Of a DNA stretch of 64,000 nucleotides, positions 52,005-61,055 are shown one piece after another. Each line of letters begins with the position of its first letter. Within the stretch, counting starts at the first letter, position 1. The notes below the pieces were generated by a model. That model was given only the letters and a program-made list of their open reading frames with translations, searched no databases and was not told where the DNA came from. The stretch is from Fodinibius sediminis. Its GTDB lineage: Bacteria; Bacteroidota; Rhodothermia; Balneolales; Balneolaceae. Both the position numbers and the translations under genes were made by a program. Location: the NCBI RefSeq assembly GCF_900182555.1, contig NZ_FXTH01000001.1:62001-126000 (forward strand), written 5' to 3'.

Positions 52005-52820
52005 TCACTCATCACCCTGGTTATGAAAATAAATATCCTGGGAAGGATAAGGGAAGTTGATCCCCTCCTCATCAAAACGCTCCTTGATGCGTTTTGTGAG
52101 ATCAAACTTCAGCGCCCAATAATTTTCCTTCTTCGTCCATGGTCGTACAATAACATTAACAGAACTGCCTCCCAATTCCGAAACCGCTATCTGGGGGGCA
52201 GGATCATCCAGGATGCGATCATCCTCCGAAAGGATCTGTTCAATGGTCCGGATGGCATGATCCATATCATCGTCATAGCCAAAACCGATGACCATATCCA
52301 CGCGACGATTCTCATTTTCAGCCATATTTTTAATGTTGTTTCCCCAAATATTCGAATTAGGCAAGAACATCGCCACATTATCAAATGTATTTAATTTTGT
52401 CATCACAAGGCCGACTTCCTCCACCACCCCGGACGTGCCGGCGATGTCAACCGCGTCGCCAACCTTGAAGGGCCGCATAACCAATATCATAATTCCAGCG
52501 GCAAAGTCCGCCAAAACGCCCTGCCAGGCCAGGCCAATAGCCAAACCCAGGGCACCAATAACCGCTACAAGACTGGTGGTTTCCACACCAAACCGATCCA
52601 GGACGGCCAGTACAACAACAACCAATACGAGGATGTGGGCAGTTTTGGCAAAGACTTTTGTCAGCGTGTCGTCGAGTCGTTCTGATTTCTCGCCCTTCTG
52701 CAGAATTTTGTTTTTTACCCAGTTGGCTACCATCCAGCCGACAATAAGGATGATGATAGCAAAAACTGCATTTAGAATAAAAGGCCAAGCGGTAACAAAA
52801 TACTCATTCACATTTTCCAT
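52005..52820 (-). CDS. Small-conductance mechanosensitive ion channel (MscS family)
   Basis: A 271-residue MscS-family channel with three N-terminal transmembrane helices. The pore-lining TM3 has the alanine/glycine-rich GALGLAIGLAWQGVLADFAAGIMIL, followed by the beta domain PFKVGDAVDIAGTSGVVEEVGL. The C-terminal cytoplasmic vestibule ends YPSQDIYFHNQ. It opens at high membrane tension to release osmolytes after hypo-osmotic shock. The length and motifs match E. coli MscS closely. A terminator follows, so it is probably its own unit. Confidence 0.95.
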   Translation of the reverse strand: MENVNEYFVTAWPFILNAVFAIIILIVGWMVANWVKNKILQKGEKSERLDDTLTKVFAKTAHILVLVVVVLAVLDRFGVETTSLVAVIGALGLAIGLAWQGVLADFAAGIMILVMRPFKVGDAVDIAGTSGVVEEVGLVMTKLNTFDNVAMFLPNSNIWGNNIKNMAENENRRVDMVIGFGYDDDMDHAIRTIEQILSEDDRILDDPAPQIAVSELGGSSVNVIVRPWTKKENYWALKFDLTKRIKERFDEEGINFPYPSQDIYFHNQGDE

Positions 52821-52956
52821 AACACACCCCGTTTTGAGAAATAAAGTTTAAGGAATTACACTGCCCAGTAATATAGATTTATTCCTTTAATCTCAAAAGG
52901 CAATTTATCTAACGCCTTGATAATCAAGGAATAGCCTCCAAAATACAGCCTGCTCG

Positions 52957-52982
52957 TCCGGGGCGGTTCTGCCGCCCCGGGA
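52957..52982. repeat. GC-rich perfect hairpin
   Basis: CCGGGGCGG (52958-52966) pairs perfectly with CCGCCCCGG (52972-52980) around the loop TTCTG. It lies 30 bases past the stop of the coiled-coil gene on the minus strand but is not followed by a T-run, so it is not a standard terminator. It could be a pause or mRNA-end protecting structure. Confidence 0.6.
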
Positions 52983-53012
52983 CTCACAGTTTTGAAATGG
53001 CGGATCGGAGTA

Positions 53013-53303
53013 TTAGCCTTTCAGGATGGCACGTACATCGGCAAAACCCTCCTTCACGTCATCCCATAGAAGTTCCGCATCCTCCTTGATCTTTTCGAAA
53101 GAATCTTCTCCGGAATCTTTTATTTTGTTCAGTTTGCCTCTCAGCTCAGAACGTTTTTCTCTCAGCTCATCCATTCGCTTGTTGGCCTTCTCCCTCAGTT
53201 CCTGCGATTCCTTGCCGGCCCGTTCCTGCAGTTTATCGATCTGACCGTTCCATTCTTTGAGCTGCGCTTCCAACTTTTCGATATATTCTTCTCGTGTAGC
53301 CAT
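53013..53303 (-). CDS. Small coiled-coil stress-type protein (sll1863-like)
   Basis: A 96-residue, highly charged protein, helical through most of its length (heptad-like LEAQLKEWNGQIDKLQERAG, LREKANKRMDELREKRSELR), ending in LLWDDVKEGFADVRAIL. No signal or enzyme motif. It resembles the small proteins grouped as sll1863-family stress response proteins, an assignment based on appearance. It lies 166 bases downstream of the dps gene on the same strand, which fits a stress role but does not prove one. Confidence 0.7.
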   Translation of the reverse strand: MATREEYIEKLEAQLKEWNGQIDKLQERAGKESQELREKANKRMDELREKRSELRGKLNKIKDSGEDSFEKIKEDAELLWDDVKEGFADVRAILKG

Positions 53304-53469
53304 TATTTTCTCACTTATTTTAAAATTAACGTTGGCAACCAGGAATTGACCACCCCCAACCCGAGAATCACCTTCCAGCCTTCCTGCCGCAGGGGTTCCG
53401 AGCTTGAGGTACTGGCATTTCCTGATGGTCTAAATGATTTTATGTTGCTTATTCTGACGAGTACTCCCC

Positions 53470-53937
53470 TTATTCAAGGTGGCTCCGAAGCATCCAGGCT
53501 GTCTTGGAATGCACATCAAGGCGCCGGGTAAGCAAGTCAATGGTGGCTTCGTCTTCCGCCTCGTTGGCCGGCTTCAATGCCTGGCGTGCAGTGCGCAATA
53601 CCTGTTCATTGCCCAGCGCCAGGCGGCGCACCATCTCAAGGGCCTCCGGCTCCTCGGTATCCTCCTTAATGGAGGTCAACTCATTGAATTCCTCGAAGGT
53701 ACCCGGGGCCCGGTAGCCCAGGGAGCGAATTCGTTCCGCTATCTCATCAATGGCTTCAGCCAATTCGGTATACTGTTCTTCGAATTGCTCATGCAGCGAA
53801 TGAAAAAGCTCTCCCGTAACATTCCAGTGATAGTTATGCGTCTTCAAGTACAGCATATAGGAATCAGCCAATACTTTTGAAAGTTCGTCTGCAATAGCTT
53901 TTCTGCTCTCTTCGTTGATGCCAATATTTATTTTCAT
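53470..53937 (-). CDS. dps: Dps-family ferritin-like DNA protection protein
   Basis: A 155-residue Dps protein. Ferroxidase-site ligands are visible in THNYHWNVTG (His) and the helix YTELAEAIDEIAERIRSLG (Asp, Glu). Dodecameric Dps stores iron, consumes peroxide and can bind DNA in starvation. ATG 53937 is chosen because AGGAG lies eight bases upstream. Two in-frame upstream starts (53976 and 53967) would add a poorly conserved N-terminal tail that includes the Shine-Dalgarno sequence itself. Its neighbour downstream is a small stress-type coiled coil. Confidence 0.95.
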   Translation of the reverse strand: MKINIGINEESRKAIADELSKVLADSYMLYLKTHNYHWNVTGELFHSLHEQFEEQYTELAEAIDEIAERIRSLGYRAPGTFEEFNELTSIKEDTEEPEALEMVRRLALGNEQVLRTARQALKPANEAEDEATIDLLTRRLDVHSKTAWMLRSHLE

Positions 53938-54194
53938 CTTTTTATCTCCTTTTTGAATATTAGTCATGGTTAACACCCTCTGGACTATTTATTACAACTG
54001 CAGTTTATTGGTTGTTCCCTGTTTTTGAATAATTCAGAAAACAACTCGCAAATAAATTCCTTCAGATCCTGTAAGACCATGTGACTCATTGGTTAGTATT
54101 TCAGATAGTATTACTACAGAAATACCACCAGAATCATTCCGGCAAACTAATAATAACTGTTTATAGGAGGGATAGAGATAATATGTCGCTGCTG

Positions 54195-54902
54195 TCAGGA
54201 ATGGGTTTCCTGCTGCCAGCGATAGTGATCCACCAGACGCAGCATGTCAGCCGGTATCTTTGCTTCAAACCGTACCATCCGGTTTTTTCGGGGGTGCTGA
54301 AATTCCAGACGGTAGGCATGCAGGGCTTGTCGATTGATGAGCTGCTCTTTCTTTTCCTCAGGGGCATAGTGCTGGTCTCCCACCAGCTGGTGACCGATAT
54401 GCTCAAACTGAACCCGAATCTGGTTCTTGAGCCCGGTATCCAGCTGTATTTCAACAAGGGTAGTTGACTGGAAACGTTCTTTAACCCTGTACCGCAGGCG
54501 GGCGGGCGTCGCTCCCTTTTCCTCCGGATCCACAACGATGTTCCGGAACCCTTTTTTAATGAGCTTTAGATGATGTTCAAGCGTCCCTTCATCTTTTTCT
54601 ACAATCCCGCGTACCATGGCCAGGTAGGTCCGCCTGGGCTCATGATTACGAAATTTCTGATAAAGATCATCATACGCCCGCTTATTCTTGGCAAATACCA
54701 TCAATCCGCTGGTATAACGATCAATACGATGCACCGTACCCACCCGCACACCGTGTTTGGCCAGATGGTCGGCCACAAGGTCAAAAAGATTTTTCACATT
54801 ACTGTCGGGGATAGGCACCGCCAGCAGCCCGGCCGGTTTATCCACCACAAAGATATCCTTATCCTGGTGAACAATATAAAAGGGACGCTTTTTGGAGGCC
54901 AT
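54195..54902 (-). CDS. RluA-family pseudouridine synthase
   Basis: A 235-residue RNA pseudouridine synthase of the RluA branch. The catalytic Asp lies in HRIDRYTSGLMVFAKN (family form HRLDxxTSG). DIFVVDKPAGLLAVP is the conserved start, and QIRVQFEHIGHQLVGDQHY is the C-terminal motif. There is no S4 domain at the N-terminus, so it is the short RluA/RluC-core type. The target (tRNA U32, 23S rRNA or other) cannot be told from sequence. It is followed upstream by a small unknown gene 48 bases away on the same strand. Confidence 0.95.
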   Translation of the reverse strand: MASKKRPFYIVHQDKDIFVVDKPAGLLAVPIPDSNVKNLFDLVADHLAKHGVRVGTVHRIDRYTSGLMVFAKNKRAYDDLYQKFRNHEPRRTYLAMVRGIVEKDEGTLEHHLKLIKKGFRNIVVDPEEKGATPARLRYRVKERFQSTTLVEIQLDTGLKNQIRVQFEHIGHQLVGDQHYAPEEKKEQLINRQALHAYRLEFQHPRKNRMVRFEAKIPADMLRLVDHYRWQQETHS

Positions 54903-54950
54903 AGGCTAGTATTTCACGGCAGCAGGTTAGGAAAAGAATAACGCCCGGGA

Positions 54951-55301
54951 TCAGGCTTCCACGTCATGCACTTCCTTGAGAATGGCTCTCGCATTGGCGT
55001 CGTCATTCTGGATGACACGGTGCTGCAAATTGGTAATAATCTCCTGCTGGGCTTTCTCAAAAGCCACTTCCCTGGCTTCCTTCTCGCTGCCCGTACGGAA
55101 TAAATCATAGATGTCATCAGCCCGAACGATGCTATACAGGTCATCTTCATTGAAGGCGTGAGAACGCAGTTCTTCAAATTGTTTAAAAACTTCCGGAAAC
55201 TCTTTACTGTCCTCCACCCTGGTGATAATCTCCACATCTTCAGGTGCTTCGGCGCTCAGGGGCGTCTTGCATAAATAGAAAAACTTGTGCTCGTATTTCA
55301 T
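54951..55301 (-). CDS. Hypothetical protein, 116 residues
   Basis: An uncharacterised protein with no signal or transmembrane segment. It is acidic, alpha-helix-rich (KEAREVAFEKAQQEIITNLQHRV) and starts MKYEHKFFYLCKTPLS. I do not recognise a family. It precedes the pseudouridine synthase with a 48-base gap on the same strand, suggesting co-transcription and perhaps a linked role in RNA or translation. The frame is fully open with ordinary composition, so it looks like a real gene. Confidence 0.65.
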   Translation of the reverse strand: MKYEHKFFYLCKTPLSAEAPEDVEIITRVEDSKEFPEVFKQFEELRSHAFNEDDLYSIVRADDIYDLFRTGSEKEAREVAFEKAQQEIITNLQHRVIQNDDANARAILKEVHDVEA

Positions 55302-55564
55302 ACTACTTGAACCTAACAGTTAATATGGTTTCACTAAATTCCTTTCGGAAGATAAGAAAAAAAATGGGGACCTCCTTAAATTGCAGCCGGAAGGAAAAAA
55401 CGCCCTCTGTGCCCGGCAAAAAGAAATTCCAGCCTTTGTCAAGAAATCCTATATTATCCCTTAAAAGTCAGTTTCTGTGCGTTCAACGATTTGCCCAAAG
55501 GGTTCATGCGGGGTTCTTAACGGTACATTCAAAACTAAATTTTAATACAAGCTTTTAGTTTTCG

Positions 55565-57343
55565 ATGTCTTTTGAAATCATTTTTGTCTTTTTCCTGCTG
55601 GCAGCTGCACTGGCTCTTTTTTCCACCGATTATGTTTCTTTTGATATCGCCGCACTGCTCATTATGATTTCCTTGCTGGCGACAGGCATCCTAAGTCCCA
55701 GCGAGGGGCTGGCGGGTTTCAGCAATCCGGCCACCTTGACCGTCGCCGCCATGTTTGTGCTGAGCGAAGGGTTGCGAAGGACCGGACTTCTGAATACCAT
55801 CGGGCAGTTGTTCACGGAGCGAATTAAAGAGAACTACTGGGGAGGGCTCATCCAGATGCTTCTTTTTATCAGTTTTTGCTCAGCCTTTATCAACAATACA
55901 GCGGTTGTGGTTATTTTCATCCCGATTGTCATTCATATCGCAAACCGTATCGATGTGAGTCCGTCAAAACTATTGATGCCCCTCTCTTTCGCGGGAATAT
56001 TTGGCGGCACCTGTACCCTTATCGGGACCTCAACCAACATACTGGTAAGCTCTATTGCCCAAGACCAGGGCATGGAACCCTTTTCCATGTTTTCCTTCGC
56101 CCCGGTAGGCCTGATGTTTCTCGCTTCAGGTTTCATCTACCTGTTTGTTTACGGCATTCCCAGAATACCTGCACGGCGTGAGCACAAGCAGCTTACCAAG
56201 GGATACAAGATGCAGGAGTACCTGACCGATGTGGTGGTAACAGAAGAATCGGATCTCGCAGGACACATCTTCCATCCTGAGGAACTGACCAATGCCCTGG
56301 ACCTCGATGTGCTGCGCATCTTCAAGCCCGACTCCGATTCTTCGGCACAGCGGAACGAAGTGAAAATTGAAGCCGGGGATATCCTGCGGATCCGAGGCAG
56401 TGCCAAAGAAATCGACAAGCTGCTAAAAAGCAATGAATTTATGCTGAAGCCAGCTCATGAGTGGACCGATACCGACCTCATGAAGGGGCGTGATGCGCTC
56501 GTAGAAGCGGTCATAGCCCCTGAGTCTTCACTTATAGGTAAAACACTGGAGTCGGTGGATTTTTTCGAGCGGTTTGGCGCCGTCCCCCTCGCAGTGCGCC
56601 AACACGGGGAGCTCCAGCAGGAAAAACTGGGGAAACTAAAACTGGAGGGCGGCAGCACCATACTCCTGAGCATGAGCAAAGACCGGGTCCAGGAGGTCGA
56701 TCGAAACCCTTCCTTCATTGTAGCTTCTGAAATAGGCGAAATGAGATCCCGGCCCGATAAAACCTTTCCTGTACTTGCCATCATGCTGGGCGTTGTTGCA
56801 GCGGCCGCACTGAATATTGTTCCCATTGTTGTCAGCGCTCTGGCCGGCGTTGCGCTCATGGTGCTGACCGGCTGCATCAGTGCGGAAGAAGCATACCAGG
56901 CCGTAAACTGGAAGGTAATCATACTGCTGGCGGGGGTTATCCCCCTGGGTACCGCCATGAATAAAACAGGAGCGGCATCACTGATGGCAGACCAAATGAT
57001 TTTCTGGCTTTCCGGCTTAGGCCCCCGGGCGGTGCTCTCCGGTTTTTTTGGTCTCACCATGGGTATTACGGCCATTATGTCCAACAATGCCTCCGCAGCT
57101 CTCCTGGCGCCTATCGCCATCCAAACAGCCCAGTCGCTGGATGTGAACGCATATCCCTTTTTATTTGCTGTTACTTTTGCAGCATCACTTAGTTTTATTA
57201 CTCCTTTTGGTTATCAAACCAATACCTTAATTTACGGTGCCGGAAAATATGAATTCACGGATTTTACTAAAATCGGCTTACCACTGAATATATTATTTTG
57301 GATCCTGGCAACCATCTTCATACCCGTTATTTGGCCCTTTTGA
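55565..57343 (+). CDS. SLC13-type anion permease with TrkA-C domains
   Basis: A 592-residue divalent-anion/sodium symporter family transporter. It has two repeats of about five to six transmembrane helices, with SNT-like motifs (INNTAVVVIFIPIVIHIA with TLIGTSTNILV, and IMSNNASAALLAPIAIQ). A central cytoplasmic insertion at about 205-385 carries two TrkA-C (RCK_C) domains, which bind small ligands. Substrates in the family include sulfate, dicarboxylates and phosphate. It is directly followed by the SulP gene with a three-base gap, so the two form an anion-transport operon. A sulfate or related oxyanion is my inference. Confidence 0.9.
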   Translation: MSFEIIFVFFLLAAALALFSTDYVSFDIAALLIMISLLATGILSPSEGLAGFSNPATLTVAAMFVLSEGLRRTGLLNTIGQLFTERIKENYWGGLIQMLLFISFCSAFINNTAVVVIFIPIVIHIANRIDVSPSKLLMPLSFAGIFGGTCTLIGTSTNILVSSIAQDQGMEPFSMFSFAPVGLMFLASGFIYLFVYGIPRIPARREHKQLTKGYKMQEYLTDVVVTEESDLAGHIFHPEELTNALDLDVLRIFKPDSDSSAQRNEVKIEAGDILRIRGSAKEIDKLLKSNEFMLKPAHEWTDTDLMKGRDALVEAVIAPESSLIGKTLESVDFFERFGAVPLAVRQHGELQQEKLGKLKLEGGSTILLSMSKDRVQEVDRNPSFIVASEIGEMRSRPDKTFPVLAIMLGVVAAAALNIVPIVVSALAGVALMVLTGCISAEEAYQAVNWKVIILLAGVIPLGTAMNKTGAASLMADQMIFWLSGLGPRAVLSGFFGLTMGITAIMSNNASAALLAPIAIQTAQSLDVNAYPFLFAVTFAASLSFITPFGYQTNTLIYGAGKYEFTDFTKIGLPLNILFWILATIFIPVIWPF

Positions 57344-57346
57344 CGT

Positions 57347-59104
57347 ATGAAAAGCTGGCTTAAGAAAACGTTTAAAATCGTTGACTGGCTGCCCTCATAT
57401 AGCCCGTCAAAACTGCGTGGCGACCTCTCAGCCGGCCTTACAACCGGCATTATGTTTATCCCCCAGGGAATGGCTTATGCCGTTATTGCCGGTGTACCCC
57501 CGATCTACGGGCTGTATGCGGGAGTGGTTCCCCTGCTCATCTATCCCCTGCTGGGCACCTCAAAAAACCTTTCCGTAGGTCCCGTTGCTGTTGACATGCT
57601 TATTATTGCTGCTGGAGTAAGCCTCCTTGCTGAACCCAACAGTAGCCGGTATGTCAGCCTTGCCATCCTGTTGACCATGATGGCTGGAGGCATGCAACTG
57701 GTCATGGGATCGATGCAGCTGGGCGCTGTCTTTAATTTCTTCTCACGTCCTGTAATCGCGGGCTTCACGCTGGCCGCTCCCCTCATCATCGCTTTCACCC
57801 AGCTCAATAACCTGCTGGGAATTGAGCTCTCCAATACCCAGTATATCATCACTGTCATTGAAGAAGTTATCTTGAAGTTCGACCAGATCCATCTTGAAAC
57901 CCTGCTCTGGGGTAGCGGGGCCATTGTAGCGCTGGTCATAGTTAAATATCTGAAATCCAATATTCCGGCCTCCGTCATCATCCTGGCCATAAGCATTGTT
58001 TCTGCCTGGTTTTTTAATGCCAATACCATGGGCATCCAGCTGGTGGGCGACATCCCCATGGGGCTGCCCCCCTTCTCGTTCCCGCAGATCAATTTCAACA
58101 ATATGCGAGAGCTGCTGCCAACCGCCCTGACCCTGGCACTGGTACAATTCATGATAGTAGCCTCACTGGGACGAACTTTTGCCAAACGTCACAACTATGT
58201 TATTGATGCCAACCACGAACTGGTAGCCATCGGGGCTTCGAACTTCCTGGGAAGCTTCTTCCAATCCATCCCCGTTTCCGGAAGCTTTTCCCGTTCAGCC
58301 GCATCCGAGCAGGCTAATGTTCAGACGCCCCTGGCCAATATTATTACCTCAGGAGTCATCATCGCCACCCTGTTGCTGCTGACACCGGTATTCTACTATT
58401 TGCCCATGCCGGTGCTGGCTGCCATCATCATCGTATCAGCGCTGAACCTCATTGATATCTCCGAATTTACATTTCTGTTTACCACCAAAAAAAGCGAGGG
58501 ATTCATTGCCATTTTCACAGCCGTTTGCACCCTCTTCATCGGCATTCAAGAGGGTATATTACTGGGTATTGTAGCTTCCATGGTCAATATCCTATACAAA
58601 TACAGCCGGCCGAATGTGGCTGAACTGGGACTCATTCCAGGTACACACCTCTTTCAAAATATTGACCGGCAATCCAATGCCCAGCGTATCAAAGGCATTA
58701 TCATCCTGCGTGTGGACGCCTCATTCTCCTTTATCAATGCTGATTTTTTCCGCGATTATATCGTCAAAAAAACACGCGAGAAGAACAGTCATACCAAGTA
58801 TGTCATCATTGACGGCAGTACAATCAATACCCTGGACACCACCGCTATTGACCAGCTGAAATCGATGGCAACCACATTAAGAAACTGGGATATTGAACTT
58901 TACATCACCGGACTCAAGGGCCCTGTACGGGATATCATCTCGAAATCGGGCATGCGCAGCTTTCTGGGTGAAGATCACTTCTTTCGGGAACCGCATGAAG
59001 CCGTACAGTATATTCTCAAGATCATGGATCGCAAGGATAACACCAGCCGGCTGGAAACCTACAGGAAAGAGGTCAACAGTGCAGACGCGGAGCAGGATAT
59101 TTAA
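57347..59104 (+). CDS. SulP-family anion permease with STAS domain
   Basis: A 585-residue SLC26/SulP transporter. The sulfate-transport signature begins about residue 28 with LTTGIMFIPQGMAYAVIAG and PIYGLYAG. About 12-14 transmembrane helices run to about 425, with the SFSRSA motif at about 308. The cytoplasmic C-terminus is a STAS domain (RIKGIIILRVDASFSFINA, YVIIDGSTINTLDTTAI). These carry sulfate or other anions such as bicarbonate; the specificity is unclear. It starts three bases after the SLC13 gene stop, so translation is probably coupled. Confidence 0.93.
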   Translation: MKSWLKKTFKIVDWLPSYSPSKLRGDLSAGLTTGIMFIPQGMAYAVIAGVPPIYGLYAGVVPLLIYPLLGTSKNLSVGPVAVDMLIIAAGVSLLAEPNSSRYVSLAILLTMMAGGMQLVMGSMQLGAVFNFFSRPVIAGFTLAAPLIIAFTQLNNLLGIELSNTQYIITVIEEVILKFDQIHLETLLWGSGAIVALVIVKYLKSNIPASVIILAISIVSAWFFNANTMGIQLVGDIPMGLPPFSFPQINFNNMRELLPTALTLALVQFMIVASLGRTFAKRHNYVIDANHELVAIGASNFLGSFFQSIPVSGSFSRSAASEQANVQTPLANIITSGVIIATLLLLTPVFYYLPMPVLAAIIIVSALNLIDISEFTFLFTTKKSEGFIAIFTAVCTLFIGIQEGILLGIVASMVNILYKYSRPNVAELGLIPGTHLFQNIDRQSNAQRIKGIIILRVDASFSFINADFFRDYIVKKTREKNSHTKYVIIDGSTINTLDTTAIDQLKSMATTLRNWDIELYITGLKGPVRDIISKSGMRSFLGEDHFFREPHEAVQYILKIMDRKDNTSRLETYRKEVNSADAEQDI

Positions 59105-59163
59105 GCCCACTGAATGCCGGCGAGTCTTAGCCGATGATTGTGATCGAAGGCTGCAGGCTATGC

Positions 59164-60477
59164 TCATCCTGCCTGCACAGAAGTGGCCCTCAAAACATGT
59201 CTGGGAGCATAGAATGTGAGCGTTAATCCCCGCGCAATCATAAAAAACGTAAGAGCCAGCCATAATGAATGATTCCCAAGATAGGAAACGCCGAGCATAT
59301 AAAGTGGCAGGAAGACACCCACAGTGGCAATAATCATGGAATCACGCATGGGAGCTGTTGCCGTGGCGCCAATAAAGATCCCATCCCATATATACGAGAA
59401 ACTGCTCACCGTGGGCCCGGCTACAGTCCAAAGAAAATAGACCATAGCTGCATCAATGACTTTTTGCTGATCCGTGAACAGCCGGATGATATGTATATTG
59501 AAGACGGCATAAGCCAGCGATGCCAGAAGGCCGATACCGATCCCCCATATAAAACAGTACTTCACCGTAAGGGTGAGGCGTTTCTGCTGGCCGGAACCGG
59601 TGTAGCGGCCGATCAGGCTTTCCGCCGCATAGGCGAAACCGTCAATACCGTATGAGACCATCATCCAAAGCTGCAGAAGAATGGAGTTTGCGGCCAGTAT
59701 AATATCCCCGAACGAAGCCGACTTGGCCGTAAAAAAAGAAAAGGTGAAAATCAGGCAGAGGGTCCTGATAAAAATATCCCGGTTGACGGAAAAGAATTTT
59801 TTCAATGACTCCACTTCAAGCAGCATCCGGTGAACGTAACTGCTCATCCATTGCCTGTACCGGCTGAACAGAAGCACAGCTGCCAGTAAAAGCCCGGTGT
59901 ATCGGGCAATCAGGGTCCCCAGCGCCACACCATCAACATGCATTCCGAGATAATGAACAAAAAAGATATCAAGGAGGATGTTTATGGCATTCAGCACGAT
60001 GGTCACGACCATGGGGTAACGTGCATTCTGCATTCCGAGAAACCATCCATTCAATGCATACAGCCCGAGGGTGGCCGGCGCTGTGTAGATACGGATTTCG
60101 AAATAAATACGCGTATAGCGCTCCACCTCCGGAGAGGCCTCCACAAGCCAGAAACTAAGATCGGCAATCCATCCCTGCAGCAGAAGAATGAGCAGGCTGG
60201 AGCCCCCCGCCACAGCGAGCGCACGGGCCAGAATCATAACGCTTTCGGCCTTGTCCTCCCCGCCAAATGCCTGGGCCGTCAGACCGGTGGTCCCCATACG
60301 CAAGAACCCAAACCCCCAGAAAATGAAATTGAAGATCATCCCTCCCAGCGCTATGGCTCCCAGGTAGTAGGCCTCCTCCAGGTGCCCCACAAGAGCCGTA
60401 TCCACGGCCCCCAGCAGGGGCACGGAAAGATTACTGATAATATTGGGGATCGCCAGGTTTAGAATCTTACGGTTCAA
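59164..60477 (-). CDS. MATE-family efflux transporter
   Basis: A 437-residue, 12-helix multidrug and toxic-compound extrusion protein (DinF-like branch). The N-terminus LNLAIPNIISNLSVPLLGAVDTALVGHL is the standard MATE opening. It exports cationic drugs or metabolites with H+ or Na+ exchange. The start appears to be TTG 60477, as no ATG fits the conserved opening; no clear Shine-Dalgarno sequence is seen. It follows the MgtC gene on the same strand by 17 bases and could share a transcript. Substrate unknown. Confidence 0.9.
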   Translation of the reverse strand: MNRKILNLAIPNIISNLSVPLLGAVDTALVGHLEEAYYLGAIALGGMIFNFIFWGFGFLRMGTTGLTAQAFGGEDKAESVMILARALAVAGGSSLLILLLQGWIADLSFWLVEASPEVERYTRIYFEIRIYTAPATLGLYALNGWFLGMQNARYPMVVTIVLNAINILLDIFFVHYLGMHVDGVALGTLIARYTGLLLAAVLLFSRYRQWMSSYVHRMLLEVESLKKFFSVNRDIFIRTLCLIFTFSFFTAKSASFGDIILAANSILLQLWMMVSYGIDGFAYAAESLIGRYTGSGQQKRLTLTVKYCFIWGIGIGLLASLAYAVFNIHIIRLFTDQQKVIDAAMVYFLWTVAGPTVSSFSYIWDGIFIGATATAPMRDSMIIATVGVFLPLYMLGVSYLGNHSLWLALTFFMIARGLTLTFYAPRHVLRATSVQAG

Positions 60478-60494
60478 CTGCCGGGATAATCTTG

Positions 60495-60989
60495 TTAATC
60501 GTTCTGCTTGTCCTCGTATATATGCCTGCGGACCTGTTTGATGAACCGCTCAATATATCCCAGACCAAACAGAATGACAATGGCGAGAACCGTAAGTATT
60601 GAAGCCAAGGCATACTGCTGCAGGGCCACCGTGATCCCGATGGCCGCAGAAAAAAGAATGGAGGCAGCCGTCGTCAACCCCTCGACGGTTTCATCCTTGT
60701 TTCTGAAGATAATGGTACCGGCCCCGAGGAAGCTGATGCCCGTAATAATAGCTTCCATGATACGAATGGGATCAGCCTGAATAGCACCCTCGAATGCGGC
60801 ATTCCCGCTATAATTTGCTATCATCACATTTCCAAGCACCACCAGCAGTGATGATGCGCCGGTGACGAGGATATGCGTGCGAAGGCCCGCCGGCTTTTGG
60901 GCCAATTCGCGTTCCAGACCCATCAGTCCACCCAAGAACATGGCAAAAATTACCTTAACAATCGGATCCCAGACCAAATCAAATTCCAT
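60495..60989 (-). CDS. MgtC/SapB-family inner-membrane protein
   Basis: A 164-residue protein with four to five transmembrane helices and the MgtC signature: GGLMGLERELAQKPAGLRTHILVTGASSLL, then GAGTIIFRN and VEGLTTAASILFSAAIGI. It matches the membrane part only, without the cytoplasmic ACT-like domain of Salmonella MgtC. The family is tied to growth at low magnesium and to inhibition of ATP synthase. It is transcribed leftward, ahead of the MATE gene; 66 bases separate its start from that of the divergent TPMT gene. Confidence 0.92.
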   Translation of the reverse strand: MEFDLVWDPIVKVIFAMFLGGLMGLERELAQKPAGLRTHILVTGASSLLVVLGNVMIANYSGNAAFEGAIQADPIRIMEAIITGISFLGAGTIIFRNKDETVEGLTTAASILFSAAIGITVALQQYALASILTVLAIVILFGLGYIERFIKQVRRHIYEDKQND

Positions 60990-61055
60990 ACTGCACCTAT
61001 TTTGTTATGTTAACAACACAAGATTGACAAAAATTGTACAGAAATCCCACTACGA

